Shown: positions 26,948 through 36,157, counted from the first letter of the stretch. The stretch is DNA of 64,000 nt from Pseudonocardia kujensis (GCF_021283305.1 NZ_JAJSOK010000019.1:55042-119041); one strand, 5' to 3'. The notes: generated by a model not told the origin, from the letters alone. Numbers and translations are program-made.

Positions 26948-28291
26948 ATGGCGGACGAGAGGGCGGACCGGGGCGTCCCGCGCCACGGCTTCGGACGCTC
27001 CGCACGGCTCGCCTCGCTGCCCCTGACGTTCGCCGGCCGGGCCGTCAGCGGCTGGGGGCGCACGCTCGCGGGCGCCGATGCCGACGAGGTCACCGCCACC
27101 ACCCTCGCCCGCAACGCCGAGCAGCTCTTCGCGGTGCTCGGCACCCTCAAGGGCGGGGCGATGAAGCTCGGGCAGGCGCTGTCGGTCTACGACGCGATGA
27201 TCCCGGCGGAGATCGCCGGGCCGTACCAGGAGGCCCTGGCCAAGCTCCAGACGTCGAGCCCGCCGATGCCGGTCGCGGACGTGCACCGGATGCTCGCCGA
27301 GCAGCTCGGCCGGGGCTGGCGGGAGCGGTTCGCCGAGTTCGACGACGAGCCCCGCGCGGCCGCCAGCATCGGCCAGGTGCACCGGGCCGTCTGGCGCGGG
27401 TCGAACGGCCGACCCCGCGACGTCGCCGTCAAGGTGCAGTACCCCGGCGCCGACCTCGCCCTCGACTCCGACCTGCGCACGCTCGAGCGGTTCTCCCGGC
27501 TGTTCGGGGCGATCTTCCCGGCGCTCGACGCCCGCGCCCTCGTCCGCGAGCTGCGCGAGCGCACGATGGAGGAGGTCGACTACCGGCTGGAGGCGGACCG
27601 CCAGCGCGCGTTCGCGGCCGGTTTCGCCGACTGGCCCGGTCTTCGCATCCCCCGCGTCGTGGCGTCGGCACCGAAGGTGCTGGTCACCGAGTGGCTCGAC
27701 GGGTTCCCGCTGCGCGAGCTGCTGGGCGCGCGGGGCGCGGCGGCGGACCGGGACCGGTTCGGGCACACCGTCGTCGAGACGATGTTCGCCTCCCCCGCGC
27801 GGGTCGGGCTGCTGCACGCGGACCCGCACCCCGGCAACTTCCTCGTGCTGGCCGACGGCAGTGGGCTGGGCATGATCGACTTCGGCGCCGCCGCCACCCT
27901 GCCGGACGGCATCCCGTCGGTGCTCGTGCGGATCCTGAGGCTCACCGCGCAGGAGGACGCCGAGGGCCTCGACGCGCTGCTGCGGGCCGAGGGCTTCCTC
28001 GCCCCCGACGCAGGGTCGGCCGACGTCCTGCGCTGGGTCGGCGCGCTGGCCGACCCGCTGCGCGTCGAGACGTTCCACTTCACCGAGGCGTGGATCGCGC
28101 GGCAGGGCGCGCGCGTGGCCAACCCGACCAACCGGGCCTACCGCGACACGGGCCGCGCGCTCTCCTTCCCGCCCGAGTTCGCGCTGGTCATGCGGGTGCT
28201 GTCGGGCTGGATGAACATCCTGGCCCGGCTCGACTGCACGGTCGCGGCCCGCGGCCTCGTCGAGCGCTGGGTGCCCGGGTTCGCCGACTGA
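26948..28291 (+). CDS. ABC1/AarF (UbiB-like) atypical kinase
   Basis: 447 residues. The family signature KxGQ appears as GGAMKLGQALSVYDA; an Ala-rich loop replaces the glycine loop (RAAASIGQVHRAV), the ATP lysine is in VAVKVQYPGAD, and the catalytic and metal residues are in LLHADPHPGNFL and LGMIDFGAAATLP. UbiB-family proteins act as ATPases for isoprenoid quinone or membrane lipid homeostasis. The ATG at 26948 follows GGAAGGGG; a GTG three bases earlier is also possible. It converges with an MFS gene two bases beyond its stop. Confidence 0.9.
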   Translation: MADERADRGVPRHGFGRSARLASLPLTFAGRAVSGWGRTLAGADADEVTATTLARNAEQLFAVLGTLKGGAMKLGQALSVYDAMIPAEIAGPYQEALAKLQTSSPPMPVADVHRMLAEQLGRGWRERFAEFDDEPRAAASIGQVHRAVWRGSNGRPRDVAVKVQYPGADLALDSDLRTLERFSRLFGAIFPALDARALVRELRERTMEEVDYRLEADRQRAFAAGFADWPGLRIPRVVASAPKVLVTEWLDGFPLRELLGARGAAADRDRFGHTVVETMFASPARVGLLHADPHPGNFLVLADGSGLGMIDFGAAATLPDGIPSVLVRILRLTAQEDAEGLDALLRAEGFLAPDAGSADVLRWVGALADPLRVETFHFTEAWIARQGARVANPTNRAYRDTGRALSFPPEFALVMRVLSGWMNILARLDCTVAARGLVERWVPGFAD

Positions 28292-28293
28292 GC

Positions 28294-29439
28294 TCACGCC
28301 CGGCGCAGCAGCCACCACAGCGCCGGGGCGAGGGCCAGCAGGCCGACGGCGACCGCCGGGGTCCCGCCGAGCCCCCAGGCCGTGAACACCGCGAGCGCGA
28401 CGAGCTCGGTGCCGAGCGCGGAGACCGAGGTCGACGTGGCGCGGGCCCGGCCCGAGAGCCGTTCCTGCACCCGGGTGTCGGTGACGACCTGGGCGCACTG
28501 CTGCAGGGCGTAGTACGTCCCGAGGGCCGCCAGCCCGGCCGCTCCCGCTCCCCCGTGCCCGGCGGCCAGCAGTGCCGCGGCGGCCAGGAACACGAGCGCC
28601 GCGAGCCCGCCCCCGCGCAGCCCGCCGGCGCGCCCGCCCAGCGCCGCACCGGCCGCGCCCGCCAGGGCCACCAGGACCAGGAGCCCGGGCACCGCGACGA
28701 GCGCGACCGACTCCTGCTGCCCGACGATCAGCGGGAAGTACTCCTCCAGGGCGTCCGCCCCGCCGACCAGCGCGGCCGCGAGCAGGGCTCCGCGGACGGC
28801 CCGGCTGCCCACGGCCTCGGCCAGGCCGGCACGCAGGGTCTGCCCGTAGGAGAGGTCCTCGGCGGCGTCCCCGACGGTCTCCCCCGTGGTGTCCTCGGTG
28901 CCCTCGCCGTCGTCCGGCGGACCGGCCCGGGGCGGGTCCGGGAAGGCGCACGTGAGCAGCGCGGCGGCGAGGCAGGTGCCGACGCTCACCCACCCGACCA
29001 GCGCGTACCCGCCCGTCGCGACCAGGACGGACGCGGCGGCCGAGGGCACCTGGGCGGCGTGCCCGGCCGCGGTCACGAGACCGCGCACCCCCGCGTACCG
29101 GTCGGCCGCGCCCGCGGCGCTCAGCGCCTCGTGGACCAGGGCCTCGACGGTGCCGCTGAACAGCGACGTCGCGACACCCCAGAGGACGAAGCCGGCCACG
29201 AACCCGGGGAAGCCGGGCGCGAGCAGCCACAGCGCGTACGCGGCGGCCTGCAGGACGCCGCCGGCGGCGAGCACCCGCCGTCGCGAGAACCGGTCCGACA
29301 GTGCACCCGAGGGCACCTCCGCGACCAGCCCGGTGACCGACCAGACCGCGAACAGCGCCGAGATCTCCGCCCCGGACATGCCGTGGTCGGCGAAGAACAG
29401 CGCGTAGAGGGGGTAGAGCGGCACGACGTCGGCGAGCAC
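28294..29439 (-). CDS. MFS transporter (multidrug-resistance type)
   Basis: An inner-membrane protein of at least 381 residues with about twelve hydrophobic segments and the MFS loop motif GALSDRFSRRRVLAAGG after helix 2. A charged central loop (DPPRAGPPDDGEGTEDTTGE) separates the halves. GTG 29439 is the first normal start, but the same frame continues upstream for about 24 codons (ARGPARLVVGWAVLADVV), which looks like the true first helix, so a CTG upstream may be the real start. Substrate unknown. Confidence 0.85.
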   Translation of the reverse strand: MLADVVPLYPLYALFFADHGMSGAEISALFAVWSVTGLVAEVPSGALSDRFSRRRVLAAGGVLQAAAYALWLLAPGFPGFVAGFVLWGVATSLFSGTVEALVHEALSAAGAADRYAGVRGLVTAAGHAAQVPSAAASVLVATGGYALVGWVSVGTCLAAALLTCAFPDPPRAGPPDDGEGTEDTTGETVGDAAEDLSYGQTLRAGLAEAVGSRAVRGALLAAALVGGADALEEYFPLIVGQQESVALVAVPGLLVLVALAGAAGAALGGRAGGLRGGGLAALVFLAAAALLAAGHGGAGAAGLAALGTYYALQQCAQVVTDTRVQERLSGRARATSTSVSALGTELVALAVFTAWGLGGTPAVAVGLLALAPALWWLLRRA

Positions 29440-29561
29440 CGCCCAGCCGACGACGAGACGCGCCGGTCCGCGGGCGGCCGGCGGCAGGGGGCGGGACGTG
29501 CGTCAAAGGAAGGGCACGGCGGCAGCGTATCGGCGGCGGCGTCGAGGCGCCCCGGGATTTC

Positions 29562-30749
29562 TCAGGTGGTCGCGCCGGCAGCCTCACGCCGGTGGTCGCC
29601 GATCCCGATCGTCGCGACGATCTGCAGCAGCGCGGCGCCGAGCAGCACCAGCAGGGCCGCGGCGTAGCCGTGCGTCAGGTCGACGAGCACGCCCATCAGC
29701 AGCGGCCCCAGCCCCGCCACGGTGTAGCCGACGCCGAGGGCGAGCCCGCTCGTCGCCGCGCTCGCGGCCGCGTCGGGGGTCCGGTGCGCGATCACGGACA
29801 GCCCGAGCGGGAAGCCCGCCCCGCAGCCGATCCCGATGAGCGCGACCCACAGCCACGCCCCGACCAGCGGCGGCTCGGGCAGCAGCACCATCCCGAGCAC
29901 CGCCACGACCGTGCCCGACGCCATGATCAGCGCCCAGCGACGGAAGTGGCCCGAACGCTCGGCGAGGCTCGGCACGATCAGGGCCGACGGCATCTGGGCC
30001 ACGCTCCACACCGCGATGAGCAGCCCGGCGGTGGCGGGGCTCCAGCCGCGGTCGACGTAGGCCGGCGCGACCCAGGTCAACGAGCCGTAGACGGTGAGCG
30101 ACACCCCGGACTGGTACATCGCCGTGAGCCGGGCGAAGGGGTCGCGCCAGGGCAGGCGCCGTCGCACCGTCGCGGTGCCCGAGTGCGGGGCGGCGTCGCC
30201 GCGCATGATGGCGGCCCAGACGCCGACGGCGACCAGGGCCGGCACCGCCCAGAGCGCCAGCGAGTACGACCAGCCGCCGAGCGCGACGGCGACCGGCACG
30301 GCCAGGGCGCTGACGATCGTCGAGCCGAGCATCATCGCGACGACGTACGCGCCGCTCACCATGCCCGCCCGGGCGGCGAGCCGGTCCTTCACCACCGCCG
30401 TGAGCAGCACACCGGCGACGCCGATGCCCAGCCCGATCACCAACGTCCCGGTGAACAGCGCGGCCAGCGCCGGGACCCCGCGGACCAGGCTGCCGAGCGC
30501 GACCAGCCCGACGGACCCACCGAGCGCCCGCACGGCCCCGAAGCGCGCGCCCACCCGCGGCCCGATCAGCGAACCCGCTGCCATCGCGAGAATGGCGCCG
30601 GTCTGCGCGGCCCCGGCCGTGCCGGCGGCGATCCCCAGCGCCTCGCGGACCTCGCCCAGCAGCGGCGGGTAGGCCGACAGCGCCGCCCGCAGGTTCAACG
30701 ACAGCGCGAGCAGGCCGACCAGGACGAGCGACGCGGACCGTGCGTTCAC
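29562..30749 (-). CDS. MFS transporter, CynX/NimT-like
   Basis: 395 residues, twelve membrane segments. The start LVGLLALSLNLRAALSAYPPLL and loop RPVGARFGAVRALGG-like stretch (PRVGARFGAVRALGGSVG) match the cyanate/2-nitroimidazole (CynX/NimT) family of MFS carriers. Substrate is unknown and no cyanase or nitroimidazole gene is near. GTG 30749 is preceded by a short spacer shared with the divergent disordered-protein gene. A 12-base word also found upstream of the glutamate dehydrogenase gene lies 77 bases upstream. Confidence 0.87.
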   Translation of the reverse strand: MNARSASLVLVGLLALSLNLRAALSAYPPLLGEVREALGIAAGTAGAAQTGAILAMAAGSLIGPRVGARFGAVRALGGSVGLVALGSLVRGVPALAALFTGTLVIGLGIGVAGVLLTAVVKDRLAARAGMVSGAYVVAMMLGSTIVSALAVPVAVALGGWSYSLALWAVPALVAVGVWAAIMRGDAAPHSGTATVRRRLPWRDPFARLTAMYQSGVSLTVYGSLTWVAPAYVDRGWSPATAGLLIAVWSVAQMPSALIVPSLAERSGHFRRWALIMASGTVVAVLGMVLLPEPPLVGAWLWVALIGIGCGAGFPLGLSVIAHRTPDAAASAATSGLALGVGYTVAGLGPLLMGVLVDLTHGYAAALLVLLGAALLQIVATIGIGDHRREAAGATT

Positions 30750-30879
30750 CGCTCCTGCGTACCCGACCGGAGGTGCTTCCGCCGAGCGGCCGCACCCCGT
30801 GGCGGTGGGTGCTCACCCGATCGCCGTGAATGAGCGGTTCGTGCGTAACGGGCTCGCGCGTGCGGCCGATAGCCCGGCC

Positions 30880-31497
30880 GTGAGCGAGTCCGGACGCAGC
30901 ACCACCGAGGAGCCGACCGCGACGACCACGTCGCCCCGGGACACGGGAGAGGCTGCGATCCGGGCCGCCGAGCGCACCACCTACCTGCGGGTCCGCCCGA
31001 GCCCGCGCCCCCGCACCACGCCCGCCGCGGACGCGCGCGACACGTCCGCGGCGGGCGGGGCCGAGGGGTCCGAGGGGGCCCAGGGGGCCGAGGGCGCCGA
31101 GGGCGCCGGGCGGCCCGAGCAGCCCACGGAGGCGCAGCCCGCCGGGCAGGCGACGGCCACGCCGGCCCCGGCGCCGCCCACGGAAGCGGACGCACAGGGG
31201 GCCGACCAGGTGCAGAACGCGCAGGACCCGGTGCGGGCCAGGGGGGTCGGCGAGCAGGCGAAGGAACAGGGGGCGGCCGAGGAGCCCGTGACTCCCGCGG
31301 AGCAGAGCGTGGCCGCCGCTGCCGACCCGTCGACCAGGGTGCTGGAGCCGCTCGCCCCGCCTCCGGCCCCCGCGACGATCCCGGCGCTCCCGATCGCGCC
31401 CGTCGACCCCGCGGACCGCCCGTTCGCCCACCCGCAGCGGTCCGTGCCCGGCAAGCCGGACACCCTGCTGCGCAAGCTCTTCCGCCGCCGGGGCTGA
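30880..31497 (+). CDS. Ala/Pro/Glu-rich disordered hypothetical protein
   Basis: About 205 residues from GTG 30880 (a frame open from 30799). The composition is Ala, Pro, Glu, Thr, with short repeats such as EGAEGAEGAG, no hydrophobic segment and no signal peptide; it ends with a basic tail KPDTLLRKLFRRRG. Third codon positions are almost all G/C in this frame, which supports coding over the antisense alternative. I do not recognise a family. The C-terminal Arg/Lys cluster might bind nucleic acid or membrane; this is a guess. Confidence 0.55.
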   Translation: MSESGRSTTEEPTATTTSPRDTGEAAIRAAERTTYLRVRPSPRPRTTPAADARDTSAAGGAEGSEGAQGAEGAEGAGRPEQPTEAQPAGQATATPAPAPPTEADAQGADQVQNAQDPVRARGVGEQAKEQGAAEEPVTPAEQSVAAAADPSTRVLEPLAPPPAPATIPALPIAPVDPADRPFAHPQRSVPGKPDTLLRKLFRRRG

Positions 31498-31528
31498 GCA
31501 CGACGGCCTGGCGCGGCCAGCCTCACGG

Positions 31529-32539
31529 TCAGGCGAAGTGCTCCCACCCGGGCGCCCCGGCATAGGGCTCGCCGTCCACGACCACGCCCTCCCCCTCGGC
31601 CACCTGCCCGACCGCGACGAAGCCCTCGGGCAGCGCGGTGCCGGCCGGGAAGGTCGCGGCCAGCGCGTGGTCCTCGCCGCCGGTGAGCATCCAGTCGAGC
31701 GGGTCGACGCCGAGCGCCGGCGCCACCTCCGCCAACCGGTCGGGCACGGCGAGGGCGTCGCGCCGCAGCTCGATCCGCACCCTCGAGCCCGCGGCGACGT
31801 GTCCGAGGTCGGCGAGCAGGCCGTCGGACACGTCGATCATCGCGGTGGCCCCGGCCAGCGCGGCCGCGGGCCCGGCCGCGTACGGCGGGGTGGGAACGCG
31901 GTGGGCGTCGACGAGGGCGCCGGGCGCCCGGAACCCGCGGGTCAGCACCGCGAGCCCGGCGGCGGCCCAGCCGATCCGCCCGCACACGGCGACGACGTCG
32001 CCGGGCCGGGCGCCGTCGCGGGTCACCGGGGCGCGTCCCTCCAGCGAGCCGAGGGCGGTCACCGAGACCACCAGCGTCGGCGAGGACGCGACGTCGCCGC
32101 CCACCAGCCCGACGCCGACCACCCCGGCCTCGGCCCACATCCCGGCGGCGAGCCCTTCCAGGGTCCCGACGGGGGTGTCGCGCGGCGCCGCGAGCCCGAC
32201 GAGCAGCCCGGTGGGCACCGCACCCATGGCGGCGACGTCGGCCAGGTTGGCCGCGACCGCCTTGCGCCCGACGTCCTCCGGCGCCGACCAGTCGAGCCGG
32301 AAGTGCACGCCCTCGACCAGGACGTCGACGCACGCCACGACCCGCCCGTCCGGCTGGGCCACGACCGCGGCGTCGTCACCGGGGCCGAGCAGCGTCGCCG
32401 GCGGCTGGACCCGGTCCCGGGTCACCCGCTCGATGAGGCCGAACTCCCCGATCGCGGCCAGCGCAGGGGTTTCGTCCGCTTCGCTCGGTGTGTCGCTCGC
32501 CTCGGTGGACCCCGAGGGGGTGCGCGACGATGGGGACAC
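31529..32539 (-). CDS. thiL: Thiamine-monophosphate kinase
   Basis: Phosphorylates thiamine monophosphate to the cofactor thiamine diphosphate in the cytoplasm. The 336-residue protein shows GEFGLIERVT, LLGPGDDAAVV (metal/ATP aspartates), VDVLVEGVHFRLDW, NLADVAAMGAVPTG and IDVSDGLLADLGHVA, all standard ThiL motifs. About 25 residues precede the conserved part. The Lrp RAM gene diverges 88 bases away, in a stretch holding both promoters. Confidence 0.95.
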   Translation of the reverse strand: MSPSSRTPSGSTEASDTPSEADETPALAAIGEFGLIERVTRDRVQPPATLLGPGDDAAVVAQPDGRVVACVDVLVEGVHFRLDWSAPEDVGRKAVAANLADVAAMGAVPTGLLVGLAAPRDTPVGTLEGLAAGMWAEAGVVGVGLVGGDVASSPTLVVSVTALGSLEGRAPVTRDGARPGDVVAVCGRIGWAAAGLAVLTRGFRAPGALVDAHRVPTPPYAAGPAAALAGATAMIDVSDGLLADLGHVAAGSRVRIELRRDALAVPDRLAEVAPALGVDPLDWMLTGGEDHALAATFPAGTALPEGFVAVGQVAEGEGVVVDGEPYAGAPGWEHFA

Positions 32540-32627
32540 GGGCTCTCCTCAGGTACGTTGCCTTCCGACTTTCCCGTCGGACGCCGTCCGGCGGGTCTCC
32601 AGACAAGCAAACCGGAAGGGGCACGCC

Positions 32628-32864
32628 GTGGTGCAGGCCTACATCCTCATCCAGACCGAGGTCGGCAAGGCGGCGGCGGTCGCCGCCGAGATCGGTGCCA
32701 TCCAGGGCGTCGTCACCGCCGAGGACGTCACCGGGCCGTACGACGTCATCGTCCGGGCCGAGGCCGGCGACGTCGACGAGCTGGGCCAGCTGGTCGTCGC
32801 GCGGGTGCAGGGGGTCGCCGGGATCACCCGGACCCTCACCTGCCCGGTGGTCAAGCTGGGCTGA
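32628..32864 (+). CDS. Lrp/AsnC ligand-binding (RAM) domain protein, standalone
   Basis: 78 residues: VVQAYILIQTEVGKAAAVAA, EDVTGPYDVIVRAEAGDVDE and GITRTLTCPVVKLG. It is the regulation-of-amino-acid-metabolism (RAM) sensor domain without a DNA-binding helix-turn-helix. Such proteins form oligomers that bind amino acids. GTG 32628 follows GGAAGGGG by eight bases. DUF3515 follows after 23 bases, so the two are likely cotranscribed. Confidence 0.92.
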   Translation: MVQAYILIQTEVGKAAAVAAEIGAIQGVVTAEDVTGPYDVIVRAEAGDVDELGQLVVARVQGVAGITRTLTCPVVKLG

Positions 32865-32887
32865 ACCCGAGGAGCCGAGTCCTTCCG

Positions 32888-33469
32888 ATGTCCTCGCCGA
32901 CCGACCCGCGGCACGGCCCCGACCTGCGACGACCCGCGGTGGTCCTCGCGATCGCCCTGCCGGTCCTGCTCGCGCTGGTCGTGGCCGGGCTCGGGATCGC
33001 GGCGCGCGCCGGGGCGTTCGACGCGCCCGCTCCCGCCCCGGAGACGGGCCCGCTCGCCCTCGCGCCGGTCGACGCCCCCGACGCGTCCTCCCCCGCCTGC
33101 GCGAACCTGCTCGCGGCGCTGCCCGCCGACCTGCCGGGCGACCCGGCGTTCCCCGCCCGGCCGCTGGCCGAGCCCGGGCAGCCCGGCGCCCGCGCGTGGG
33201 CGGCCGCGCCGCGCCCGGTGGTCCTGCGCTGCGGTCTCCCCCGCCCGCAGGAGCTGACGCCGACCTCCACCCTCACGGACGTCAACGGCGTCAGCTGGCT
33301 CACGATCGGCGACGGGACCCCGCAGCCGACGCTGGTGACCTACGTCGCCGTCGACCGCCAGGTCTACGTCGCGCTCACCACGCCCACCGCGGTCGGCACC
33401 GGGCCGGTCCAGGCGGTCTCCGACGCGATCGCCCGCACCCTCCCCCGCACCGACATCGCCGTCCGCTGA
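32888..33469 (+). CDS. DUF3515 membrane-anchored protein
   Basis: 193 residues with one N-terminal membrane helix (PAVVLAIALPVLLALVVAGL) and an extracytoplasmic domain containing ACANLLAALPADLPGD, PVVLRCGLPRPQELTPTS and LVTYVAVDRQVYVALTTP, the layout of the actinobacterial DUF3515 family. A pair of conserved cysteines (ACANLL, LRCGLP) may form a disulfide. The neighbourhood with Ddl, Lrp RAM and ThiL is conserved in actinobacteria. Function unknown, possibly linked to the cell wall because of Ddl. Confidence 0.88.
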   Translation: MSSPTDPRHGPDLRRPAVVLAIALPVLLALVVAGLGIAARAGAFDAPAPAPETGPLALAPVDAPDASSPACANLLAALPADLPGDPAFPARPLAEPGQPGARAWAAAPRPVVLRCGLPRPQELTPTSTLTDVNGVSWLTIGDGTPQPTLVTYVAVDRQVYVALTTPTAVGTGPVQAVSDAIARTLPRTDIAVR

Positions 33470-33475
33470 CCGCAG

Positions 33476-33598
33476 CTCCCGACTCGCGCTGCAAGAACTC
33501 CCGACTCGCGCTGCAAGAACTCCCGACTCGCGGACCGATCCCGCGAGTCGGGAGATCCGGACGCGCGAGTCGGGAGATCCGGACGCGCGAGTCGGGAG
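33476..33598. repeat. Mirrored array: three CTCCCGACTCGCG units then three reverse complements, 22-bp period
   Basis: CTCCCGACTCGCG begins at 33476, 33498 and 33520; its reverse complement CGCGAGTCGGGAG begins at 33542, 33564 and 33586. All steps are exactly 22 bases. Spacers are CTGCAAGAA on the left and ATCCGGACG on the right, which are not complementary. The array fills the gap between the convergent DUF3515 and ddl genes and can fold into several alternative 13-bp stems, so it may also stop transcription both ways. Confidence 0.95.
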
Positions 33599-33600
33599 CT

Positions 33601-34725
33601 TCAGCGCAGGCCTGTGCCGCGGGCGAGGGCGGTGTCGACGAGCGTGCTGAGCAGCGTGGGGTAGTCGACGCCCGTGTGCGCCCACATCCGCGGGTACATC
33701 GAGATGGGCGTGAAGCCCGGCATGGTGTTGACCTCGTTGACCGTCAGCTCCCCGCCCTCGCCGACGAAGAAGTCGACGCGCGCCAGGCCCTGGCAGTCCA
33801 GGGCACGGAAGGCGGCGATCGCCATCTCGCGCAGCCGCTCGCTGACGGCGTCGTCGAGCTTGGCGGGGATGTCGAACTCGCAGACGTCGTCGAGGTACTT
33901 GGCCTCGAAGTCGTAGAACTCGCTCGCCCCGCCGACGAGGCGGATCTCGGCGGGCACCGAGGCGCGCAGCGTGCCGTCGGGCAGCTCCAGCACCCCGCAC
34001 TCCACCTCGCGCCCGACGATCGCGCCCTCGACCAGCACCTTGGGGTCGTGCACCCGGGCGGTGGCGATCGCGGCGTCGAGGTCGGCCCAGTCGCTCACCT
34101 TCGTGATCCCGACGGACGACCCGGCCCGCGCCGGCTTGACGAACACCGGCAGACCGAGCCGCTCCCGCTCGCCGGCCGACAGGGTCCGCGTCTGCGGGCG
34201 CAGCACCACGAGCCTCCCGGCGGGCAGCCCGTCGGCCGCCAGGAGCTTCTTGGTGAACTCCTTGTCCATGCCGGCCGCGCTGGCGAACACCCCGGCGCCG
34301 ACGTACGGGAGCCCGGCCATCTCGAGCAGGCCCTGGACGGTGCCGTCCTCGCCGAACGGGCCGTGCAGCACCGGGAACACGACGTCGACGCCCGCCAGCA
34401 CCTCGCCCGCGCGGCCCGGGTCGAGCCGCAGCAGGCCGCCGCGGGTCGGGTCGCCGGGCAGCACGAGCGCGGTGGCGGTCGCGTCGACCTGTGGCAGCGC
34501 ACGGTCCGTGATCCGCAGGGCGGCCGGGTCGTCCGTGCCGAGGACCCAGGCCCCGTCGGGCGCGATCCCGACCGGGACGACGTCGAACCGGTCCCGGTCG
34601 AGATGGGTCAGCACGCTGCCCGCGGAGACGCACGAGATCGCGTGCTCCGAGCTGCGCCCGCCGAAGACGACGGCCACCCGGATCCGGTCGGGCCGGGACG
34701 CGGACTCGCTCGCGGGCTCGCTCAT
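33601..34725 (-). CDS. ddl: D-alanine--D-alanine ligase
   Basis: Joins two D-alanines for peptidoglycan, an ATP-grasp enzyme of the cytoplasm; 374 residues. Motifs: [20 protein letters not shown] at the N-terminus, [77 protein letters not shown] and [15 protein letters not shown]. The start is the ATG at 34725. The array of mirrored repeats lies right after its stop codon. Confidence 0.96.
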   Translation of the reverse strand: MSEPASESASRPDRIRVAVVFGGRSSEHAISCVSAGSVLTHLDRDRFDVVPVGIAPDGAWVLGTDDPAALRITDRALPQVDATATALVLPGDPTRGGLLRLDPGRAGEVLAGVDVVFPVLHGPFGEDGTVQGLLEMAGLPYVGAGVFASAAGMDKEFTKKLLAADGLPAGRLVVLRPQTRTLSAGERERLGLPVFVKPARAGSSVGITKVSDWADLDAAIATARVHDPKVLVEGAIVGREVECGVLELPDGTLRASVPAEIRLVGGASEFYDFEAKYLDDVCEFDIPAKLDDAVSERLREMAIAAFRALDCQGLARVDFFVGEGGELTVNEVNTMPGFTPISMYPRMWAHTGVDYPTLLSTLVDTALARGTGLR

Positions 34726-34791
34726 GACCGGGGAGCGTAGGCGGGCGGGCCACCCACGGCGGCGCAGGCCCCGCCGAACCGGGCGTGCACC

Positions 34792-35676
34792 TCAGCGGTA
34801 GCGCTGCTCCAGCTCCTGCACCTCGGGCAGCCCGACGAGCGAGGTGAACTCGTCGAAGGCGGGCAGCCCGGGCAGCGCGGCCTTCGGGGTCCCGTCCTTG
34901 CGCAGCGTCTCCAGCAGCGCCCGGATCCCCGCGGTGGCCGCGAGCAGCGTGCCGATCGGGTAGATCACCAGCGCGAACCCGAGCTCGGTCATGCGCTCCA
35001 GGCTGAGCGGCGGCGTCTTCCCGCCCTCGGCCCAGTTGAACACGAGCGGGGCCACGCCGGCGAGCTCGCCCGCGATCCGCTCGATGTCCGCCTCCGCGGT
35101 GGGCGCCTCGACGAACAGCAGGTCCGCACCGGCGTCGCGGAACGCCTTCGCCCGCTCGATCGCCGGGTCCACTCCCTCGACGGCGACGGCGTCGGTGCGC
35201 GCGATGATCAGGAACTCCGGGTCGCGGCGGGCCTCGGTGGCGGCCCGGATCTTCCCGAGCATCTCCGGCAGCGGCACGATCTCCTTGCCGCTCATGTGGC
35301 CGCACTTCTTCGGCGTGACCTGGTCCTCGAGCTGGATCGCCGCGACGCCGGCCTGCTCGTAGGTCTGCACGGTGCGCAGGACGTTGATCGCGTTGCCGTA
35401 GCCCGTGTCGCCGTCGGCGATCACGGGCACGTCGACGGCCGCGACGAGGCGGCGGGCGTTGTCCGCCATCTCCGCCGCGCTGAGCAGGCCGACGTCCGGA
35501 CGGCCGAGCAGGCCCGCCGTCGTCCCGAAACCGGTCATGTAGACGGCGTCGAAGCCGGCCTGCTCGACGAGCCGGGCGGACAGGGCGTCGTAGGCGCCGG
35601 GGGCGACGAGCGGGCCGGGCCCGGAGAGCAGGTCGCGCAGCCGCGCGCGGGGAGCCGTGGACAACAGGTCGGACAT
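34792..35676 (-). CDS. Isocitrate lyase/PEP mutase family enzyme
   Basis: 294 residues, a cytoplasmic TIM-barrel enzyme. The metal-binding aspartates are in VPVIADGDTGYGN (Asp88, Asp90) and the catalytic loop is VTPKKCGHMSGKE with Cys125, as in 2-methylisocitrate lyase, oxaloacetate hydrolase and carboxyPEP mutase relatives. The loop KKCGH favours C-C bond lyase chemistry over mutase chemistry. No methylcitrate genes are near, so the substrate is open. The gene is 66 bases from ddl, same strand, and divergent from a PPOX gene. Confidence 0.87.
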   Translation of the reverse strand: MSDLLSTAPRARLRDLLSGPGPLVAPGAYDALSARLVEQAGFDAVYMTGFGTTAGLLGRPDVGLLSAAEMADNARRLVAAVDVPVIADGDTGYGNAINVLRTVQTYEQAGVAAIQLEDQVTPKKCGHMSGKEIVPLPEMLGKIRAATEARRDPEFLIIARTDAVAVEGVDPAIERAKAFRDAGADLLFVEAPTAEADIERIAGELAGVAPLVFNWAEGGKTPPLSLERMTELGFALVIYPIGTLLAATAGIRALLETLRKDGTPKAALPGLPAFDEFTSLVGLPEVQELEQRYR

Positions 35677-35725
35677 GCTCCGAGCGTCTCACGGTTTCGT
35701 GGGTGACCGGGTCCACACTGGGGAC

Positions 35726-36157
35726 ATGAGCGTGGATCTGGAGGCGGCCCGGCGGATCGTCGGGCAGGAGCACGGGCTCGCGTCGGTCACGGTGGTGCGG
35801 CAGGACGGCACCCCGCACTCGTCGCTCGTCAACGCCGGGGTGCTGGAGCACCCGCGGACGGGGGCGCCGGTCGTCGGCTACGTCACGTACGGCCCGGTCA
35901 AGCTGCGCAACCTGCGGGCGCGCCCGGCCACCTCGGTGCTGTGGCGGGCGGGCTGGCGCTGGGCGGCGGTCGACGGCACGAGCGAGCTGGTCGGGCCGGG
36001 CGACACCGATCCCGAGGAGCTGCGGCTGCTGTTGCGGGCGGTGTTCACCGCGGCCGGCGGCACCCACGACGACTGGGAGACCTACGACCGCGTGATGCGG
36101 GAGGAGGGCCGGGTCGCCGTTCTCGTCACCCCGACGAAGGCCTACGGCAACGCGTGA
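35726..36157 (+). CDS. PPOX-class F420-type flavoprotein
   Basis: 143 residues with the split-barrel layout: EHGLASVTVVRQDGTPHSSL, GYVTYGPVKLRNLRARPATS, WAAVDGTSELVGPGD and a final VAVLVTPTKAYGNA. It resembles actinobacterial TIGR03618-type F420-dependent proteins. ATG 35726 is 49 bases from the divergent PEP-mutase-family gene. Substrate unknown. Confidence 0.85.
   Translation: MSVDLEAARRIVGQEHGLASVTVVRQDGTPHSSLVNAGVLEHPRTGAPVVGYVTYGPVKLRNLRARPATSVLWRAGWRWAAVDGTSELVGPGDTDPEELRLLLRAVFTAAGGTHDDWETYDRVMREEGRVAVLVTPTKAYGNA

Noticed and set aside
30981..32333. Minus-strand frame across the disordered-protein gene and thiL
   Set aside because: Out of frame with thiL; the plus frame of the disordered gene has the stronger third-position G/C bias.
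33476..33598. Possible CRISPR array because of regular repeats
   Set aside because: Spacers are identical rather than unique, repeat plus spacer is only 22 bp, the second half is inverted, and no cas gene is near.
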